A stretch of 64,000 bases of DNA from the NCBI GenBank assembly GCA_951804985.1, contig OX638132.1, positions 88,292,696 to 88,356,695 of the forward strand. Reading direction: 5' to 3'. The position numbers and the translations under genes are program-made. Below the pieces are notes generated by a model that saw nothing but the letters and a program-made list of their open reading frames with translations, did no database searches and had not been told where the DNA came from. This document shows, piece after piece, positions 46,738-58,984 of this stretch. The first letter of the stretch is position 1. Each line of letters opens with the position of its first letter. Source of the DNA: Dryomyza anilis. Its lineage: Eukaryota > Arthropoda > Insecta > Diptera > Dryomyzidae.

Positions 46738-48782
46738 AAGTCCGTGAAGATAAATACGTATTTAATTTAGCAGAGACTCAAACCAAAATTTTTAACAGAG
46801 CATTTACAGACCGTTAACAGAGGCGGGTCAATGGGAATAATTCATCAATCGGTGCATCTAAATGGGCACGGTCAAGTCGGGGATGATTGTGTACTAACCG
46901 AACCTAATACGTTGGATAGCTAATGGAAAGAGCTTTCCAAAAATATATGCCAATAGTTTGGATCGATCTTCCTAACATTTTTAATTATTTTTTGAAAATG
47001 GGTCATATTTTGTAGGAAAAGTGGTCATGATGAAGTGGTCCCTGTCCAGGTGGGGATGACTGTGTACTAACCGAACCTAATACGTTGGATAGCTAATGGA
47101 TTAAGCTTTCCAAGACTATATGCCAGTAGTTTGGGTCGATCTTCCTAACATTTTTAATTATTTTTTGAAAATGGGTCATATTTTGTAGAAAAAGTGGTCA
47201 TGATGAAGTAGCCACTGTCCAGGTGGAGATGAATGTGTACTAACGAAACCTAATACGTTGGATAGCCAATGGATTGAGCTTTCCAAAAATATATACGAGT
47301 AGTTTGGTTCGATCTTCCTAACATTTTTAATTATTTTTTGAAAATGGGTCATATTTGGTAGAAAAAGTGGTCATGATGAAGTGGCCACTGTCCAGGTGGG
47401 GATGACTGTGTACTAACCGAACCTAATACGTTTGATAGGCAATGGATAAGGCTTTCCAAAACTATATGCCAATAGTTTGGATCGATCTTCCTAACATTTT
47501 TAATTATTTTTTGAAAATGGGCCTTATTTGGTAGAAAAAGTGGTCATGATGAAGTGATCACTGTCCAGATGGGAATAACTGTATACTATCCGAACCTAGT
47601 ACGTTGGATAGGCAATGGATTAAGCTTTCCAAAACTATATGCCAGTAGTTTGGGTCGATCTTCCTAACATTTTTAATTATTTTTTGAAAATGGATCATAT
47701 TTTGTAGAAAAAGTGGTCATGATGAAGTGGCCAGAAGATAGCTAATGGATTAAGCTTTCCAAAAATATATGCCAATAGTTTGGATCGATCTTCCTAACAT
47801 TTTTAATTATTTTTTGAAAATGGGTCATATTTTGTAGGAAAAGTGCTCATGATGAAGTGGTCCCTGTCCAGGTGGGGATGACTGTGTACTAACCGAACCT
47901 AATACGTTGGATAGCTAATGGATTAAGCTTTCCAAAAATATATGCCAATAGTTTAGATCGATCTTCATAACATTTTTAATTATTTTTTGAAAATGGGTCA
48001 TATTTTGTAGGAAAAGTGCTCATGATGAAGTGGTCCCTGTCCAGGTGGGGATGACTGTGTACTAACCGAACCTAATACGTTGGATAGCTAATGGATTAAG
48101 CTTTCCAAAAATATATGCCAATAGTTTAGATCGATCTTCCTAACATTTTTAATTATTTTTTGAAAATGGGTCATATTTTGTAGGAAAAGTGCTCATGATG
48201 AAGTGGTCCCTGTCCAGGTGGGGATGACTGTGTACTAACCGAACCTAATACGTTGGATAGCTAATGGATTAAGCTTTCCAAAACTATATGCCAGTAGTTT
48301 GGGTCGATCTTCCTAACATTTTTAATTATTTTTTGAAAATGGGTCATATTTTGTAGAAAAAGTGGTCATGATGAAGTGGCCACTGTCCAGGTGGGGATGA
48401 CTGTGTACTAACCGAACCTAATACGTTGGATAGCTAATGGATTAAGCTTTCCAAAACTATATGCCAGTAGTTTGGGTCGATCTTCCTAACATTTTTAATT
48501 ATTTTTTGAAAATGGGTCATATTTTGTAGAAAAAGTGGTCATGATGAAGTGGCCACTGTCCACGTGGGGATGACTGTGTACTAACCGAACCTAATACGTT
48601 GTATAGCTAATGCATAGAGTTTTCCAAAAATATATACGAATAGTTTGGGTCGATCCTTCTAACATTTTTAATTATTTTTTGAAAATGGGTCATATTTGGT
48701 AGAAAATGTGGTCATGATGAAGTAATCACTGTCCATGTGGGAATAACTGTGTACTAACCGAACATAGTACGTTGGATAGGCA

Positions 48783-48989
48783 ATGGATAAGGCTTTCCAA
48801 AACTATATGCCAAAAATTTTGATATATCGATTTGGTATTTTTGATAATTTTTCAAATTTAATTGTTTTGAATATGAAATGCATATTCTCAATTAGAGTTA
48901 AATATGTTTTTTTGCCTCTGTTAAAGTCAGATACGTTTTTTGCTGTTAAATTTGAACTTTTACATTTTGCGCCTGAAACACATTTTTGA
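48783..48989 (+). repeat. Embedded non-satellite segment, copy A
   Basis: About 170 bases (aaaattttgatatatcgattt ... gcgcctgaaacacattttt) replace part of a 173-bp unit and keep a 68-codon frame open. Partner of the copy at 51288-51494, sharing the same flanking variants. No domain; probably not a protein. Confidence 0.6.
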
Positions 48990-49570
48990 AGTGGGCACTG
49001 TCCAGGAGGGGATGACTGTGTACTAACCGAACCTAATACGTTGGATAGCTAATGGATTAAGCTTTCCAAAACTAGATGCCAGTAGTTTGGGTCGATCTTC
49101 CTAACATTTTTAATTATTTTTTGAAAATGGGTCATATTTTGTAGAAAAAGTGGTCATGATGAAGTGGCCACTGTCCAGGTGGGGATGACTGTGTACTAAC
49201 CGAACCTAATACGTTGGATAGCTAATGGATAGAGCTTTCCAAAAATATATACGAATAGTTTAGGTCGATCTTCCTAACATTTTTTATTATTTTTTGAAAA
49301 TGGGTCATATTTTGTAGGAAAAGTGCTCATGATGAAGTGGTCCCTGTCCAGGTGGGGATGACTGTGTACTAACCGAACTTAATACGTTGGATAGCTAATG
49401 GATTAAGCTTTCCAAAACTATATGCCAGTAGTTTGGGTCGATCTTCCTAACATTTTTAATTATTTTTTGAAAATGGGTAATAATTTGTACAAAAAGTGGT
49501 CATGATGAAGTGGCCACTGTCCAGGTGGGAATAACTGTGTACTAACCGAACCTAGTACGTTGGATAGGCA

Positions 49571-49777
49571 ATGGATAAGGCTTTCCAAAACTATATGCCA
49601 AAAATTTTGATATATCGATTTGGTATTTTTGATAATTTTTCAAATTTAATTGTTTTCAATATGAAATGCATATTCTCAATTAGAGTTAAATACGTTTTTT
49701 TGCCTCTGTTAAAGTCAAATACGTTTTTTGCTGTTAAATTTGAACTTTTACATTTTGCGCCTGAAACACATTTTTGA
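49571..49777 (+). repeat. Embedded non-satellite segment, copy B
   Basis: Same segment as copy A with a Leu-to-Phe and an Asp-to-Asn change in its 68-codon frame. Its flanks (taataatttgtacaaaaag) match the inverse copy at 53287-53493. Confidence 0.6.
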
Positions 49778-51287
49778 AGTGGGCACTGTCCAGGTGGGGA
49801 TGACTGTGTACTAACCGAACCTAATACGTTGGATAGCTAATGGATAGAGCTTTCCAAAAATATATACGGATAGTTTGGGTCGATCTTCCTAACATTTTTA
49901 ATTATTTTTTGAAAATGGGTCATATTTTGTAAAAAAAGTGGTCATGATGAAGTGGCCACTGTCCAGGTGGGGATGACTGTGTACTAACGGAACCTAATAC
50001 GTTGGATAGCTAATGGATTGAGCTTTCCAAAAATATATGCCAATAGTTTGGATCGATCTTCCTAACATTTTTAATTATTTTTTGAAAATGGGTCATATTT
50101 TGTAGGAAAAGTGGTCATGATGAAGTGGTTCCTGTCCAGGTGGGGATGACTGTGTACTAACCGAACCTAATACGTTGGATAGCTAATGGATTAAGCTTTC
50201 CAAAACTATATTCCAGTAGTTTGGGTCGATCTTCCTAACATTTTTAATTATTTTTTGAAAATGGATCATATTTTGTAGAAAAAGTGGTCATGATGAAGTG
50301 GCCACTGTCCAGGTGGGGATGACTGTGTACTAACCGAACCTAATACGTTGGATAGCTAATGGATAGAGCTTTCCAAAAATATATACGAATAGTTTAGGTC
50401 GATCTTCCTAACATTTTTAATTATTTTTTGAAAATGGGTCATATTTTGTAGGAAAAGTGGTTATGATGAAGTGGCCACTGTCCAGGTGGGGATGACTGTG
50501 TACTAACCGAACCTAATACGTTGGATAGCTAATGGATTAAGCTTTCCAAAAATATATGCCAATAGTTTGGATCGATCTTCCTAACATTTTTAATTATTTT
50601 TTGAAAATGGGTCATATTTTGTAGGAAAAGTGCTCATGATGAAGTGGTCCCTGTCCAGGTGGGTATGACTGTGTACTAACCGAACCTAATACGTTGGATA
50701 GCTAATGGATTAAGCTTTCCAAAAATATATGCCAATAGTTTAGATCGATCTTCATAACATTTTTAATTATTTTTTGAAAATGGGTCATATTTTGTAGGAA
50801 AAGTGCTCATGATGAAGTGGTCCCTGTCGAGGTGGGGATGACTGTGTACTAACCGAACCTAATACGTTGGATAGCTAATGGATTAAGCTTTCCAAAAATA
50901 TATGCCAATAGTTTAGATCGATCTTCCTAACATTTTTAATTATTTTTTGAAAATGGGTCATATTTTGTAGGAAAAGTGCTCATGATGAAGTGGTCCCTGT
51001 CCAGGTGGGGATGACTGTGTACTAACCGAACCTAATACGTTAGATAGCTTATAGCTTTCCAAAACTATATGCCAATAGTTTGGATCGATCTTCCTAACAT
51101 TTTTAATTATTTTTTGAAAATGACTACTTTTCCTACAAAATATGACCCATTTTCAAAAAATTATTAAAAATGTTAGGAAGATCGACCCAAACTATTCGTA
51201 TATATTTTTGGAAAGCTCTATCCATTAGCTATCCAACGTATTAGGTTCGGTTAGTACACAGTCATCCCCACCTGGACAGTGCCCACT

Positions 51288-51494
51288 TCAAAAATGTGTT
51301 TCAGGCGCAAAATGTAAAAGTTCAAATTTAACAGCAAAAAACGTATTTGACTTTAACAGAGGCAAAAAAACATATTTAACTCTAATTGAGAATATGCATT
51401 TCATATTCAAAACAATTAAATTTGAAAAATTATCAAAAATACCAAATCGATATATCAAAATTTTTGGCATATAGTTTTGGAAAGCCTTATCCAT
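51288..51494 (-). repeat. Embedded non-satellite segment, inverse copy A'
   Basis: Lies only about 165 bases right of the arm junction. The flank ttattcccacatggacagtg is the inverse of the copy A flank at about 48730-48750. Confidence 0.6.
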
Positions 51495-53286
51495 TGCCTA
51501 TCCAACGTACTATGTTCGGTTAGTACACAGTTATTCCCACATGGACAGTGATCACTTCATCATGACCACATTTTCTACCAAATATGACCCATTTTCAAAA
51601 AATAATTAAAAATGTTAGGAAGATCGACCCAAACTATTCGTATATATTTTTGGAAAACTCTATGCATTAGCTATACAACGTATTAGGTTCGGTTAGTACA
51701 CAGTCATCCCCACGTGGACAGTGGCCACTTCATCATGACCACTTTTTCTACAAAATATGACCCATTTTCAAAAAATAATTAAAAATGTTAGGAAGATCGA
51801 CCCAAACTACTGGCATATAGTTTTGGAAAGCTTAATCCATTAGCTATCCAACGTTTTAGGTTCGGTTAGTACACAGTCATCCCCACCTGGACAGTGGCCA
51901 CTTCATCATGACCACTTTTTTTAAAAAATATGACCCATTTTCAAAAAATAATTAAAAATGTTAGGAAGATCGACCTAAACTATTCGTATATATTTTTGGA
52001 AAGCTCTATCCATTAGCTATCCAACGTATTAGGTTCGGTTAGTACACAGTCATCCCCACCTGGACAGTGGCCACTTCATCATGACCACTTTTTCTACAAA
52101 ATATGACCCATTTTCAAAAAATAATTAAAAATGTTAGGAAGATCGACCCAAACTACTGGTATATAGTTTTGGAAAGCTTAATCCATTAGCTATCCAACGT
52201 ATTAGGTTCGGTTAGTACACAGTCATCCCCACCTGGACAGGGACCACTTCATCATGACCACTTTTCCTACAAAATATGACCCATTTTCAAAAAATAATTA
52301 AAAATGTTAGGAAGATCGATCCAAACTATTGGCATATATTTTTGGAAAGCTCTATCCATTAGCTATCCAACGTATTAGGTTCCGTTAGTACACAGTCATC
52401 CCCACCTGGACAGTGGCCACTTCATCATGACCACTTTTTCTACAAAATATGACCCATTTTCAAAAAATAATTAAAAATGTTAGGAAGATCGACCCAAACT
52501 ACTGGCATATAGTTTTGGAAAGCTTAATCCATTAGCTATCCAACGTATTAGGTTCGGTTAGTACACAGTCATCCCCACCTGGACAGGGACCACTTCATCA
52601 TGACCACTTTTCCTACAAAATATGACCCATTTTCAAAAAATAATTAAAAATGTTAGGAAGATCGATCCAAACTATTGGCATATATTTTTGGAAAGCTCTA
52701 TCCATTAGCTATCCAACGTATTAGGTTCGGTTAGTACACAGTCATCCCCACCTGGACAGTGGCCACTTCATCATGACCACTTTTTCTACAAAATATGACC
52801 CATTTTCAAAAAATAATTAAAAATGTTAGGAAGATCGACCCAAACTACTGGCATATATTTTTGGAAAGCTCAATCCATTAGCTATCCAACGTATTAGGTT
52901 CCGTTAGTACACAGTCATCCCCACCTGGACAGTGGCCACTTTATCATGACCACTTTTTTTACAAAATATGACCCATTTTCAAAAAATAATTAAAAATGTT
53001 AGGAAGATCGATCCAAACTATTGGCATATATTTTTGGAAAGCTCAATCCATTAGCTATCCAACGTATTAGGTTCCGTTAGTACACAGTCATCCCCACCTG
53101 GACAGTGGCCACTTCATCATGACCACTTTTTTTACAAAATATGACCCATTTTCAAAAAATAATTAAAAATGTTAGGAAGATCGACCCAAACTATCCGTAT
53201 ATATTTTTGGAAAGCTCTATCCATTAGCTATCCAACGTATTAGGTTCGGTTAGTACACAGTCATCCCCACCTGGACAGTGCCCACT

Positions 53287-53493
53287 TCAAAAATGTGTTT
53301 CAGGCGCAAAATGTAAAAGTTCAAATTTAACAGCAAAAAACGTATTTGACTTTAACAGAGGCAAAAAAACGTATTTAACTCTAATTGAGAATATGCATTT
53401 CATATTGAAAACAATTAAATTTGAAAAATTATCAAAAATACCAAATCGATATATCAAAATTTTTGGCATATAGTTTTGGAAAGCCTTATCCAT
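53287..53493 (-). repeat. Embedded non-satellite segment, inverse copy B'
   Basis: The 68-codon frame is identical in sequence to copy B and it has matching flanking variants. Confidence 0.6.
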
Positions 53494-54247
53494 TGCCTAT
53501 CCAACGTACTAGGTTCGGTTAGTACACAGTTATTCCCACCTGGACAGTGGCCACTTCATCATGACCACTTTTTGTACAAATTATTACCCATTTTCAAAAA
53601 ATAATTAAAAATGTTAGGAAGATCGACCCAAACTACTGGCATATAGTTTTGGAAAGCTTAATCCATTAGCTATCCAACGTATTAAGTTCGGTTAGTACAC
53701 AGTCATCCCCACCTGGACAGGGACCACTTCATCATGAGCACTTTTCCTACAAAATATGACCCATTTTCAAAAAATAATAAAAAATGTTAGGAAGATCGAC
53801 CTAAACTATTCGTATATATTTTTGGAAAGCTCTATCCATTAGCTATCCAACGTATTAGGTTCGGTTAGTACACAGTCATCCCCACCTGGACAGTGGCCAC
53901 TTCATCATGACCACTTTTTCTACAAAATATGACCCATTTTCAAAAAATAATTAAAAATGTTAGGAAGATCGACCCAAACTACTGGCATCTAGTTTTGGAA
54001 AGCTTAATCCATTAGCTATCCAACGTATTAGGTTCGGTTAGTACACAGTCATCCCCACCTGGACAGGGACCACTTCATCATGACCACTTTTCCTACAAAA
54101 TATGACCCATTTTCAAAAAATAATTAAAAATGTTAGGAAGATCGATCCAAACTATTGGCATATATTTTTGGAAAGCTCTATCCATTAGCTATCCAACGTA
54201 TTAGGTTCGGTTAGTACACAGTCATCCCCACCTGGACAGTGCCCACT

Positions 54248-54454
54248 TCAAAAATGTGTTTCAGGCGCAAAATGTAAAAGTTCAAATTTAACAGCAAAAA
54301 ACGTATTTGACTTTAACAGAGGCAAAAAAACGTATTTAACTCTAATTGAGAATATGCATTTCATATTGAAAACAATTAAATTTGAAAAATTATCAAAAAT
54401 TCCAAATCGATATATCAAAATTTTTGGCATATTGTTTTGGAAAGCTTTATCCAT
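54248..54454 (-). repeat. Embedded non-satellite segment, copy C
   Basis: The flank ggatagtatacagttattccc matches the inverse of 47572-47595 in the left arm, where the embedded segment itself is absent. The left arm has therefore lost, or never had, this copy. Confidence 0.6.
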
Positions 54455-55158
54455 TGCCTATCCAACGTACTAGGTTCGGATAGTATACAGTTATTCCCAT
54501 CTGGACAGTGATCACTTCATCATGACCACTTTTTCTACCAAATAAGGCCCATTTTCAAAAAATAATTAAAAATGTTAGGAAGATCGATCCAAACTATTGG
54601 CATATAGTTTTGGAAAGCCTTATCCATTGCCTATCAAACGTATTAGGTTCGGTTAGTACACAGTCATCCCCACCTGGACAGTGGCCACTTCATCATGACC
54701 ACTTTTTCTACAAAATATGACCCATTTTCAAAAAATAATTAAAAATGTTAGGAAGATCGACCCAAACTACTGGCATATAGTTTTGGAAAGCTTAATCCAT
54801 TAGCTATCCAACGTATTAGGTTCGGTTAGTACACAGTCATCCCCACCTGGACAGGGACCACTTCATCATGACCACTTTTCCTACAAAATATGACCCATTT
54901 TCAAAAAATAATTAAAAATGTTAGGAAGATCGATCCAAACTATTGGCATATATTTTTGGAAAGCTCTATCCATTAGCTATCCAACGTATTAGGTTCGGTT
55001 AGTACACAATCATCCCCGACTTGACCGTGCCCATTTAGATGCACCGATTGATGAATTATTCCCATTGACCCGCCTCTGTTAACGGTCTGTAAATGCTCTG
55101 TTAAAAATTTTGGTTTGAGTCTCTGCTAAATTAAATACGTATTTATCTTCACGGACTT

Positions 55159-55167
55159 ATAACCATA
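55159..55167 (+). repeat. Target site duplication, right (ATAACCATA)
   Basis: Perfect match to 46729-46737. Confidence 0.85.
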
Positions 55168-55881
55168 TATCGTCACTGTCATGCCAAAGGGGCGAATGTG
55201 CATTTTTAAAAATGTTGGGAAATCAAATTTTAAAGTTTGAAGTGCTTTAAAAATTAGAAAATTTTAGATTTTTTTTTTTTTTTTTTGTTATTTTGGTTTA
55301 TTCATGAATTATTATAACGTATATAAAATATCTTTGGATTCGGACAATTTACTGAATTATAAATACGAATTTTGTGAGGCTATATCCTGACCAAAACGCA
55401 AATATTTTTGTTTTTTATGCTATAACTTTTTATTAGCTCAAAATAAAATAGTGATGTAAAGGAATTAATTGCTTGTTTTTAAAGCACCTATCTATTGGCA
55501 TCATTATTTAAAAATATTTTGCCAAACATTAATTTGCCATTTGTTATTTGCAGGAAAAAATGTTTGGCAAAATATTTTTAAGTAATGATGCAGTTCGATA
55601 GGTGCTTTAAAAACAAACAATAAATGCCTTCACACTACTATTTTATCTCGTACCAATAAATAGTTATGGCGGAAAAGGAAAGATTCGCCCTTTTGGCATG
55701 ACAAGATTTTTAATTTTTCAAATTCGCCCTTTTGGTTTTGACTTTTGTGGCTAAATATATCCAACAAAACGACACGCGATTTTAGCACAGTATACTTGAG
55801 GAAAAACTACATTCAAAAATGTAAAAAAACGCAAATGTCAAAAATTACACATTCGCCCCTTTGGCATGATAGTGACGATAT
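55168..55881. mobile_element. Foldback-type repeat family I, complete copy
   Basis: Left end tatcgtcactgtcatgcc plus aaaggggcgaatgtg; the right end is the inverse, cacattcgcccctttggca plus tgatagtgacgata. The interior holds one palindrome (aaagcacctatc ... gataggtgcttt, atattttgcc ... ggcaaaatattt). A truncated relative is at 28754-29725. The 71-codon frame at 55745-55960 is a shadow. The foldback transposon sits directly at its left edge. Confidence 0.7.
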
Positions 55882-55919
55882 CATTTTCTTATTTATCATA
55901 GATCCCAAATGTTTAAAAA

Positions 55920-56345
55920 TATCGTCCAATAATATTATAAAAGAAATCAATATTTTTTGAGTTCATTTCCAAATATCTGGAAAACCTATCGGAATAATAG
56001 TATTTATTGATATATTGTAATTAGTCTTGACCATTTAAAGAAAAATTTCGTTTATAGTTTTTTTTGGAAAACTAATTGTGTAAGGGATTCTATTTATATA
56101 ATTCTAAAAAGTGTCTGAAAAGGGGTCTGAAAATTCGAGCGCGATTTTCTTAAAAACGTTACTTAATAGAGTATACAGTCAAAATCATCAACCACGAATT
56201 ATATAGAATTGATGTTTGGGATGTCCATGGCAAACATATTGGCCCATTTTCTTTAGTAGTGGTTGTGGCTTAAAAAGTCTAAAAATCGTTAAGAAGTTTC
56301 TTAAAAGAAAATAGTGTAAATGATGTATGGGATGTCCATATGATT
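55920..56345. mobile_element. Family D partial copy
   Basis: Contains ttagtcttgaccatttaaag, ttcttaaaaacgttac, agtatacagtcaaaatcatc and gatgtttgggatgtccatgg, the right-end landmarks of 2796-3703, with a second gatgtatgggatgtccat at 56322. Confidence 0.55.
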
Positions 56346-57200
56346 TTGTTCTTAGTTTTGTTTAGTATTTAATTTTTTTTATTTAAGATATTAAAATAAA
56401 AACCATATATATTTTATTTTTCGTTTTGTATTTTTTAATTTCTGAACATTTTTCTTCTGTCAAAAATACTTTTCGATTTTTCAGAGTGTATTGCAATTTT
56501 ATCGTGCACCTTTCAACAGTATTCTAATTAATGCCGCTAATTCCACGCCTTTTTTGTGTTTTTCGCTTGAGTTTTTGCTACTTTTTACTCTTTATTATGT
56601 ATATGTTTTTGTTGCACTTTTTAGATTTCTCAAAACAGAACGTTGTGACCTATGTACGTGGCATCGGAAGCACCGGCATTGTTAAAGCGGAAGCGCCACT
56701 TATTTTATGCAAAAGTTAATAGATTTTTAATTTAATGGCATTTTTTTTGAAAAACTCTTTTAATAGCTATTGTATAATGTTTAAAAGAACCTTTGAAAAT
56801 TTAATTTTTTTTTTCACTTACCTTCAAAAAGAAATCAATTTGTATGCGTTTCGTTAATATGTTTGAGCTACCCTTATTTGCACCCTATTAAACTGTAATC
56901 AGTTCAGAGCACGAGCTCCTTTACCAACCGGCAGGACCTTTAGTTCTTTACACGCATGCACGCACACACACTTAAATAAATAGCTACACATTCAAATAAT
57001 AGAGACATCGCAGCAAATTGGCAACGTTATTCAGATAATTTGCATTTTTCATGTGTGATTTCGATGCCTTTCTTGGTAGGTCGTAGAGGTTGGTTGTAGT
57101 GTAGTGGTAATAAAGACAACAAAAACAATAACATGAAACCAATCAGTTTTCGAAAAGCAAAAACAAAAAATGTAATAACAATAACAAAATCAACAATTAT
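56346..57200. other. Unique island
   Basis: 56490-57120 is non-repetitive. Two overlapping frames of about 60 codons (56491-56719) share the segment with aaaacagaacgttgtgacc, with no domain. Probably intronic. Confidence 0.3.
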
Positions 57201-58398
57201 GCCTTAGGGAAATCCACAAAAAAGGTAGGAAAAATGTGAAAAATAAAAAAAAAATTATGAAACACAATTTGTTGTTGGTGTAAATTGAAAATAATAATTG
57301 AAAAAAATATTTGTAATAGATTAAAAATCTGTAAGAATTTAACATTTGAAATTATCTCAAACAAAATTAACGGTAGTTAAAAGCGGGCAGTGAACATATT
57401 TTGTTGGTAGATTCGAGACAAAAACAGACCGAACGAGAGTTTTTTGTAAAAAGCTGCATAATTTCTGTTCAATCCAAAATTATGCCGAGAATCTGACTTT
57501 AAAATTTCATAAATTAGATAACGTTTTACAAAAATCTGCCAAATATCTGTCAAAATAATCCAAATATTACAGAAAATAATCAGAAATTTGGTCTCGAGCT
57601 ACTGCATAGGTTATCAATTTCTGGAATTTAGATAGTCAGCATTTGATGCAAACTATTTACAATTATTGAAAAATATGTCCTTTTCTTTAGTTTGATTTTG
57701 TTTTAAAGTACCTTTGCCTTAAGCTTTAGGGCACTTAAGAAAAAAATACGGCGGGCATCTGGCAGACAACCTTTAGTTTGATATCAGCAAATCAACAGAT
57801 ATTCGGCAGTTTTTCGCCAGAATTTGCTTACACAATTATCAGTTGTCTACCAGAAGAATGCTGAAGAAATAAAGAGACAAATGTTAAGGCAGTTAAATAT
57901 CTTAACTTTCTGCTACAACGTATTAAAGTGCAATTTTCAATGATTGCTCACATAACACATATATTTAAAATAAAAGTATAGTGCGTAGAGTAGCTTGTGA
58001 TCACTCATTACGTCTGCCGTCAACTGAATTCTATTTCTATAATCTACAGTGAGACTGTTATTCTGAATTGTCTACCGACAACTTCCTTACGATATACGGC
58101 ATGGCAGACGTGTATTTTTAATAAAAAGAAAAAAACTACATGCTTTATCTTGCCAGTTTATTGATTCTTTGTTTCAAATCTACCAAAATACTACCAGATA
58201 CCTGCCAAATAATTATATTATTTAATGTATTCGTTGAAAATATAAAATGTATATTTATTGAAATTCTACCTAAATGATGTGGATGATTTTTTGAAAGAAC
58301 AAAAAAAAAATAGAAAATAATTATCTAAAAAATAAAAGAAAAAAAAATTAAAAAAGAAAAAAAATATTAAATAAGAAAAAAAAATTATAAAAGAAAAA
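57201..58398. other. AT-rich stretch, first member of a diverged tandem arrangement
   Basis: 58225-58290 (cgttgaaaatataaaatg, tatttattgaaattctacc) resembles 59515-59600 and 59885-59931, suggesting an old tandem duplication of 1.3 kb or so across 57.4-62.1 kb. A-rich at 58295-58395. Confidence 0.35.
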
Positions 58399-58984
58399 GG
58401 GCCATTCCACACCAAATCGACCAGTGGTTGGAACTCACCTTCTTCGATTTCAATGACATTTTGGCAACTGATAAAGGGTATCGAGACTAAACAATTTTTT
58501 TTTGAAAATTATTTTTTAAAATATGATGCAATCAAAATACCACCTTGAAATTTTGCATGAACATTAACAATAATTTGACGAAAATTTAGGATTTTTTTCA
58601 GAATTTTAAAAAAGGTCCTTTTTAAGGAACACAATTTTGAAGTGCAAGGATAATGACCACGGACCACATGTTACCGTTTGGAAATTACAATATAATTTTT
58701 CTAAAAGCTTGTTCTATTAGCTTTAAAACGAGCCATTAACGGAGTTTCTAGCATTTCTAGTTCAGAGATATTTAAATATGAACAACAGTACAAAAGTGAT
58801 TTTTGACACTTTTTTTCCAACTTTGAGCCACTGTATCTCTGGAAGCAGTGGTCCGAAAAAATAAAAAAAAAAAGTGTTTAGTGCATGTCTCGATACCCTT
58901 TATCACTTGCCAAAAGTTCATTAAGATCGAAAAGGTAAAATCTCAAATTTGACTTTTTTTGGTCGATTTGGTGTGGAATGGCCC
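58399..58984. mobile_element. Inverted-repeat element, family L
   Basis: Starts GGGCCATTCCACACCAAATC and ends with the exact complement, gtcgatttggtgtggaatggccc. Inverted similarity continues inward (gataaagggtatcgagac ... gtctcgataccctttatc). It is 586 bp long, without a coding frame, and inserted in A-rich DNA, so the target duplication cannot be read. A related element is at 61405-61842. Confidence 0.7.

Larger units (their letters stand above)
46738..51122 (+). repeat. Left arm of the foldback element
   Basis: A cap of about 130-180 bases followed by about two dozen 173-bp units in forward orientation (for example successive gactgtgtac at 47880, 48053 and 48226). Units fall into sub-variants (aagctttcc with aaaactatatgccag versus aaaaatatatgccaat or aaaaatatatacga). 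Two non-repeat segments are embedded, at 48783 and 49571. Confidence 0.85.
46738..55158. mobile_element. 8.4-kb Foldback-type transposon with satellite-like arms
   Basis: The two ends are near-identical inverted caps beginning AAGTCCGTGAAGATAAATAC and continuing about 180 bases with roughly one mismatch. They are flanked by a perfect 9-bp direct repeat, ATAACCATA (46729-46737 and 55159-55167). Inside, each arm is a tandem array of a 173-bp unit (gatgactgtgtactaaccg ... aagctttccaaaa ... gatcttcctaacattttt). The orientation flips near 51122. There is no transposase-like frame. Long inverted arms of tandem repeats and a 9-bp target duplication fit Foldback elements; MULE-type elements also make 9-bp duplications. 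The superfamily is therefore not settled. Arms being nearly identical implies recent insertion or ongoing homogenisation. Confidence 0.85.
51123..55158 (-). repeat. Right arm of the foldback element
   Basis: The same units in reverse orientation, ending in the inverse cap. Three embedded segments (51288, 53287, 54248). Specific sequence variants pair individual units with left-arm units (for example ttattcccacatggacag and tttgtacaaattattac), confirming common origin. The order is rearranged relative to a perfect palindrome. Confidence 0.85.

Noticed and set aside
46850..51120. CRISPR-like regularly spaced repeats
   Set aside because: The 173-bp units are directly contiguous with no variable spacers, and the DNA is clearly eukaryotic.
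46850..55020. Ordinary pericentromeric satellite array
   Set aside because: The array flips orientation once, is capped by unique inverted ends and is flanked by a perfect 9-bp duplication, so it is a bounded insertion. An assembly artefact is still possible, but would not by itself create the matching target duplication.
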